A DNA stretch of 25,023 nt from DATLYB01 sp964502525. GTDB lineage: Bacteria; Bacteroidota; Bacteroidia; Chitinophagales; CAIOSU01. Position numbers and translations under genes: made by a program. The notes under the pieces are model-generated. The model was not told where the DNA came from, did no database searches, and saw only the letters and a program-made list of their open reading frames with translations. Shown one piece after another: positions 15,983 to 22,800 of the stretch. Each line of letters begins with the position of its first letter. Within the stretch, counting starts at the first letter, position 1. The DNA lies in contig CAZCXH010000063.1 of assembly GCA_964502525.1 (NCBI GenBank), positions 1 through 25,023 on the forward strand, read 5' to 3'.

Positions 15983-16525
15983 TTATTTTGAGGTGAGCTT
16001 CCAGTAAAATAACAGCAGGATTCCAAACACCATCAGGTTAAAAATATAATCGTGGCTGAGAAACAGCAGTTCAGGCTTGTATGCGTCAACCCAAACCAGC
16101 CCGCTGATCCTGGCGATATTCAGAGCCTGGATGATCAGGATGCCGGTGAAAATCGCGACTGCTTTCTTCAGAACTGGAAGCCGTGAAATTATCAGCAGCA
16201 TGGTGAAATAATACATCAGTTGAAAGCCCAGGCAATAGTTTCCTATTCCGAATCCTCCATGTCCCTGAATCCTGAGATAGTAGTTAGCTTCTAATTGAGT
16301 CGGGTGCGCTCCCAATTGAAGCACCTCATCGCTGGCTTGCAGCAACCATACCCGCAGCCAATTATTCAATGATTCCCAGCATCCGCTCAGCTCAGGAAAA
16401 AAACGCTGGTGCAACGGTTCTTCTTCTTCACCGATGATATGCATGAACACGCGCCACGAAAGCCATATCAATAAAAGCTTTCCAAAAAACGGCAACAATC
16501 TGTCATGCACTTCGGGTTTCGGCAA
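15983..16525 (-). CDS. Exosortase/archaeosortase family protein (short Bacteroidota type)
   Basis: 180 residues with about five membrane segments. The exosortase catalytic triad is visible in order: Cys98 in GIGNYCLGFQLMYYF, Arg139 in ALNIARISGL, and His158 in LFLSHDYIFNLMVFG. These are the C, NxxR and HxxxN contexts of the family, a transpeptidase-like membrane enzyme thought to cut a C-terminal sorting tail on the outer face of the inner membrane. The size matches the short Bacteroidota forms (XrtF/XrtX-like) rather than the long EPS-linked ones. The start is a TTG at 16525 (GTG at 16510 is an alternative); no ATG precedes the first helix. It lies 50 bp after a gene for a protein with a matching sorting tail and 5 bp before a polytopic partner, forming a cassette. 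Confidence 0.88.
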   Translation of the reverse strand: MPKPEVHDRLLPFFGKLLLIWLSWRVFMHIIGEEEEPLHQRFFPELSGCWESLNNWLRVWLLQASDEVLQLGAHPTQLEANYYLRIQGHGGFGIGNYCLGFQLMYYFTMLLIISRLPVLKKAVAIFTGILIIQALNIARISGLVWVDAYKPELLFLSHDYIFNLMVFGILLLFYWKLTSK

Positions 16526-16575
16526 GCTTGCGGATTTTTTACAATAGATGCAATAGTTCTGGAACAGAAACTTAA

Positions 16576-16773
16576 TCAGGGATTCTTAGCGGATTTCGTT
16601 TGATAATACCTCCTCACCGCCATTCCCCCTGCCCCCGCCAGCAGCACCCATGAAACGGGATCAAGCGGAGCGCTGCCCGGAGCCGGTGGCGGACCGGGAC
16701 CGCCAGCTAGAAGCAGCGCAGGCAGTGAAACCACCGCTGCCGTTATCAGCAAACATTTGATAAATCCATACAT
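16576..16773 (-). CDS. Small exosortase-substrate candidate with PEP-CTERM-like (PID/PLD-type) tail
   Basis: 65 residues. Residues 1-23 form a signal peptide; 24-35 are only Gly, Pro, Ala and Ser (GGPGPPPAPGSA); then Pro36-Leu37-Asp38, a short membrane segment (40-53, VSWVLLAGAGGMAV) and a basic tail starting Arg54-Arg55. This is the tripartite layout of exosortase targets (motif, helix, Arg cluster). The PLD motif resembles the PID-CTERM tails of Bacteroidota, often preceded by a Pro run. After both cleavages only about 15 residues would remain. The start ATG at 16773 is clear. It is the first gene of the exosortase cassette, 80 bp downstream of the giant T9SS gene's stop. A -7 element is not certain (ATTTTTTG at about 16789 is a near match). 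Confidence 0.8.
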   Translation of the reverse strand: MYGFIKCLLITAAVVSLPALLLAGGPGPPPAPGSAPLDPVSWVLLAGAGGMAVRRYYQTKSAKNP

Positions 16774-16853
16774 TTCGTTTCACACCGTCAAAAAATCAGA
16801 TTATAACCGGATATTAAAGCATCCCCGATACCGGTTGCCGTTCCAGCCGGAAC

Positions 16854-19800
16854 CTATCGCCTCATCAGTTCCACCTTGACCGCCTCCGTTTCATCTCCCG
16901 CTGTCATCCTTACGTGATACAGCCCGCTGCTCAGGAGGTTGCCCGCGTCATCATCGCCCGCCCATTCAAGCTGATGCTTTCCGGATTTGAAATCTCCTTT
17001 CAACAGTTTCACCTGCTTGCCGAAAATGTCGTAGATGGACAGCGTCACCGCTTCATCCTGCGCGAGGTCAAAGGTGATTTGGGCGTTGTTGGTGAAAGGA
17101 TTGGGCAGAACTTTCAGATTGTAGATAGTAGATTTCAGATTGTAGATTTCCGTGGCGCCAACTTTCACCATTCCATTTGCCGGCACAACGTTCAGCAAAT
17201 CGAGGTTCCCGTTGTACGCTTCGCTCCTTGTCATCTCCGAGCCGATTTTGATTGGGGAGAATCTTCCTGTTTCGCCCCTCACTTTGAACCGTAGTTCAAA
17301 CACAACCTCATTATCCCTGAGGGTAATATTTTTCGTCAAAGCGTCACTCCATGATGTGGTTAAAAAACCTTCGCTTGTTTTCATCGTCCCGTAATGCCCC
17401 TCGATCGCATGATTGGTCACACTCAAAAATTCCAGCACCTCCGCGTTCCATGATAACGTGAACTGGTAGCCGATGACGTTTTTGAAATCCTTCGCTCTCA
17501 CCGGAACAATTATTTCATCACCCGGCATCGCTTGGTACTCGTCAATTGCCATTTGCACGTTGCCTATTGCCCCTTGCTTTGGCGTATTCGGGTCCCAATC
17601 GCCATTGACATCGCCCAATTTTATACCGATGAAATCCTGCCCTGCCAGGTCGGTGCTGAGGCTGCCATAGCTGCGGCTGGATGGAAACGGGAACGGTTCC
17701 TGCGGATTGGCGAACACGTAATCATCTGGCGTGAACGCCCACAGCTTGCCGTCCGGGAAGGTCGCGCTGATCTGCAAGATCACGGTGCGCATCTGCAGAA
17801 TATCCTGCGTGGTGACGGTATTCGAGGAATTCACATCCGCTGCAATGATTTTATAAGGCGAGGTGAGCGGTGCAACATTTAAAATGTGGCGTCTTATCAA
17901 AAGGATGTCGAGCGTTGAGATGCTGTTATAGGTGATAACGTCATCGCCTTTGGAGGGTGTTACCCCAATGCTGTCGCCCACCCGGAAATCAAGCGAATAG
18001 CTGCCGGTTACATCTGTGCTGTCTGTTGCCGCGGAGGTGCCGGAAGCGGTGAGCTTAACCGTGCTGATGCCGCTGCCGCTTTCGGTGGTTACATTACCGG
18101 AAATAGAAATGCTTTCGTCCATAAAATGAATGATGAACCTGTCAGGGTTATCTGTTTCAGCGGCATTAAATGAATATGTGCCGGTTTGCCTTAAATATTG
18201 GATCGAATCTAATTGCAAATCTTCCAGCCAGATATTCTCCGTTGCAGGGAAATTTTGAATGCCGTCAAAAGTGAATGTATAGTTTCCGCTTGCTCCGCGA
18301 ACATTCAATCCGAGCGGAATGGTTTTGACTGACGCGTTGATGCCCACCGCCTGAATTGCCATGCGCTCATCACTCGTATCTCGCGTGTAAAGCGTTGGAA
18401 TGCCGTAACTGCTTTGCAGCTTCCCGGCATCGTAGCCGTTGTCGTAGCCATCCGTGAAATTTTCATCAAACGCAATCAGTGTCTGGTCGGAGTAAGTTCC
18501 GTTGCCGGCTGTGATAGTCATGGCATACTCGTACGGCTGGATTTGACGTAGGAAAGCATCATTGTTCAGTGTAGTACGCGTGGTTGCATCAAATCTTACA
18601 TTGTATGACGAGCCGGTGTAGGATGGCACGTGCCTCACGAAGAATCCCATGTTCGTGGTGATGTAGCCTCCTGTGATAAGATTGTAGGGACCGTAAGTTC
18701 CTGAGTTGGGATTGTAGATGTAAGCCGTTGCATCCATGTTATTTCCCAGCCCGTTGTTGATGGTTGCCATTGCGCTCCAGTCAATAGGTGCACAGAATGG
18801 ATTTGCAACGAGATGATAACCTTTGGAGTAAGGAACCGAATTGGCGGCAGTGATGCTCAGATTGCTGAGGTTAACATTGGTATTCGCATAGGAGCAGGTC
18901 TCATCAAGCACTGTACCCCCCGTGACGATGGCGGCAAAGCCATAGCCGCGATTAGCGGAATGACTCGTGGTGTTCACGCGCCACCCGCTCAGGTAACAGT
19001 CGGTTACTAATGATTCATCATAGGTGAACACGCTGCCATAAGCCGAACCCGGATCGAGGGCGGTGGGACTGCAATCAACCGTTGGGGTTACCGGTGTGCC
19101 GTCAGGAGCATTAGCTGTATTGGCGAAATCATCGTTCCAGATGCCAACCGTGCTGCCTCCGCAGGCAGAGCCGATATAGTGGAAGCTGCTGACAACTCCG
19201 GGAGGAACATAACGTTCCACAGTAATATTTCCGGTGATGGTTCCGCTGTTGCTGCCCCAGTCGTTGATGAAGCCTGTTGATGGTGCATCCGATTCTATCG
19301 TAAGCGTTCCTGCGCTCACGTTGAAGTTTCCGCTCTTCAAATCAAGCTGATTCTTCACTCCAACCGTTGCGCCCGATGCGAGTGAAACGCCTGATGCGTT
19401 GTCAATTTTCAAATAGCCGACATTGAGATTTCCTGCAATGGAAGTTCCTTTTATTGTCAAATAGCCTGTGCCCATGTCTGGGTTGCCGTAATTGGTGATA
19501 GTGCCATTTACTATCAGCCCGGCCTGAGGGATGCCGCCAGTCATTGAAGGGCTAAGGGTGAATGAAGCGCCTGATTCGATGGTGAGGTTATTGATTTCAA
19601 TGTTGGTCGTGCCTGAGAGCACCGGATAGATATTAGATGCTACTGCCGGCACAGACACGTTCTCTGTGGTTCCGGGAACAGCCGCATTGCTCCAGTTACC
19701 GGAAGCAAACCAGTTGGAATTACCGGCTCCTCCTGTCCAGCTTATACCTGACGTGGCAATAGTATTGGTTACAGTATTGGTCGTCACAGGAGGATTATAA

Positions 19801-22800
19801 TCAAAATAGATGTGACCGGTATTGCTTATTTGGGTGCTGAGAGAAAGTCCAGCCATCAGTTTCACTTTGAACTGAACATAGCCGTGGCTGGCAGGCTCAT
19901 TCGTGTTGCTGTCCGGGAGGTTGATATCAGGGAAATCGAACCGCACTATCTTTCCCTTTACCTGCACTTCAGGCTCGTGGCTGTACTCCAGCAATTGAAA
20001 AGTTGATTCGTCAAGATTGGCATCAAGCGTATCCTCAATATAAATGTCGAGCGCATCGGCAGTGCCGGTATTCTGGAACCGGATAGTATAAGTGATCCAT
20101 TCCTGCGAGGGGTCAATATTGGTGGGTGGATAGGAAAGCTTATCATTCGGGTCAAAAGAGTTCATTACGGGGAAACTGAATGTAAGGCTATTGTTAAGAG
20201 GATTGTTATCTCCAGAAGATGTAATTGAGGCAGTTACAGAGACTGCCGATCCGATTTGAGCGGTTGTGCTCGTATTGACAATAAAATTAAACGCAGTATA
20301 AAAATCTACTATACCGAAATTGGCAACGTTCCAAGTAAGGGTGTTGCCACTTACGCTGGTTGGAGTAATCGCACCGCTTGCCGGAGACGTGTAAGTAGCA
20401 GGTCCGCTGACAACAATCGTTACAACACCGCTCGCACCGGCAGCGCAACTGGTGCCTGAAAATTTCGCCAAATCACCGGCTGATATTTTGATGGTGTTCG
20501 TGCTTCCCGGTCTGAAATTCGAACCGCTGATGCTCCACACTGCAATGTCGAATCCCTGGTTGCATTCTAAAGCAAAATCATTATCATCATCCACGTAACC
20601 TCCGCTGAAAATGGTATGGTGAACATTGCTATCCGGACAGGAAACTGCGAAAGGAATGACGGAGGTATCAACCGTTACTTCATAATCAAAAGCGGTGTCA
20701 ACATTAAAAGAATAAAATCCATCGCTGTTGGTGAATGTCTGCTGCACCAATGTGTCGCTGTTCCATAATTGCACCTTGATATTTTTTTGCCAAACATCGC
20801 TGCCATCAAATGAGCAGTTGCTGTTTAAATCATTAAACACATTTCCCTGGATAGTTCCGCAAACGGTCACCGTGCCGGAGCAGTTGCAACTGCCGCTTTC
20901 CACGTCATTGGTGGTGCAGTCTAAGCCATCATCACAAGGGGTGCCTGCGACAGGGCAGGCTTGCATCTTCACAATCCAGAAATCATCACCTCCCCGCGAG
21001 GCTTGCGTCTTGTCGCCAGAGATGCCTGACGCGGAATATCCACCCAGCGTGTAGGCTCCATCGCTTGTTCGGATAAGCGCATTCAAGTTTTCAGTACTGC
21101 TTCCACCATAACGCGCATCCCATTGCTTCGCTCCACAGGCGGCTGTTTTCACCACCCAGAAATCCTCTGCCCCTTGTGAGGTTTGTGTCTTATCACCTGA
21201 GATACCGGAAAATGAATATCCACCTAAGATGAATCCCCCATCACCGGTTTGGTCAAGGGCATATAAATAATCATTACTACTTCCTCCAAAGCGTTTATCC
21301 CATTGCTTTACCCCGATACCGTCAAGTTTCACAATCCAGTAATCATAAGCGCCCCGCGAAGCTTCGGTCCTATCTCCGGAGATGCCTGAAGTGGAATACC
21401 CGCCTAGCACATATCCTCCATCTGTAATCTGCTGGACAGAGTAGATAATGTCAGTGCCGCTTCCACCAAAGCGTTTGTCCCATTGCTTCACCCCGCCACC
21501 GTCAATTTTCACCACCCAGTAATCATAACCACCCTGTGAGGCTTGCGTTTTGTCACCGGAAATACCTGAATTGGACCATCCGCCCAAAATGTAACCGCCA
21601 TCAGTGGTTTGTTGAAGGGATTTAAAATCTTCATTGCTGCTTCCCCCAAAACGGGCATCCCATTGTTTGTTGCCGCTGGCATCAATCTTCACTACCCAGA
21701 TATCCTCTAAGCCTTGTGAGGCTTGTGTCTTATCGCCTGAGATGCCGGAAAATGAATATCCGCCCAGAATATATCCCCCATCATTTGTTTGCTGAAGAGA
21801 GTAGATATATTCATTACTGGAACCCCCAAAACGCTTATCCCATTGCTTCAGTCCGCTGGCGTCAGTTTTCACGACCCAATAATCATAGCCGCCCCGCGAT
21901 GCTTCTGTCTTATCACCGGAGATACCTGAATTAGAATATCCTCCCAGTATATATCCGCCATCAGTGGTTTGCCGAAGGCAAGTTAAGTCATCTGAACTGC
22001 TACCTCCAAAACGCTTATCCCATTGTTTCACCCCACTGCTGTCAGTTTTCACCATCCAAAAATCGGTACTGCCCCATGTTGTCTGCGTCTTGTCACCCGA
22101 GATGCCCGAATTAGAATACCCGCCCAGCATGTATCCGCCATCAGTAGTTTGCTGAATGCTAAATAAACGATCCGTGCTACTTCCCCCAAAACGTACATCC
22201 CATTGTTTGACGGGTGTCACAGGGCTGACGTAAGGAGCGCAACCGGTTGTGGGGCTGCAGATATCTGTTGTTGCGGGATTGCAGTCATCACAGACGGCAT
22301 TGTTGGGCGTGTGGGTGATTAAATCATTGGCTTCATCGCAAACATCCACCGTGCAGTCAATAGCGTCATCAATGGGAGCAGGTGATGTTACGCAGCCGGT
22401 GGGTGGGGTGCAAGTTTCCGTGCCGGTGCAGAACAAGCCGTCATTACACAATGCATTACTGGGCGTGTGAGTAATTATATCATTCGCTTCATCGCACGCA
22501 TCAACTGTGCAGGCGATGCCGTCATTAATACCGGGGTTCCCTGCCACGCATCCCGTGGCAGGGTTGCAGGTTTCTGCTCCATTGCAGAACAATCCGTCAT
22601 CACAGACTACTGGTGTGTAAATCATTGTATCATTCGCCTCATTGCATGAATCAACGGTGCAGGCACTTGCATCATTCGGAGCAGTTCCTGCCACGCAGCC
22701 TGTGGCGGGAGCGCATGTTTCTGTGCCGGTGCAGAACAAACCGTCATCACAGGTTACAGGTGTGCCGACACAGTTGCAGTTGCCGTCCTCCACATCTCCG

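Noticed and set aside
16836..16853. GTTCC-agcc-GGAAC hairpin just after the giant gene's stop as a terminator
   Set aside because: Only a 5-bp stem and no T-tract on the transcribed strand; too weak to call.
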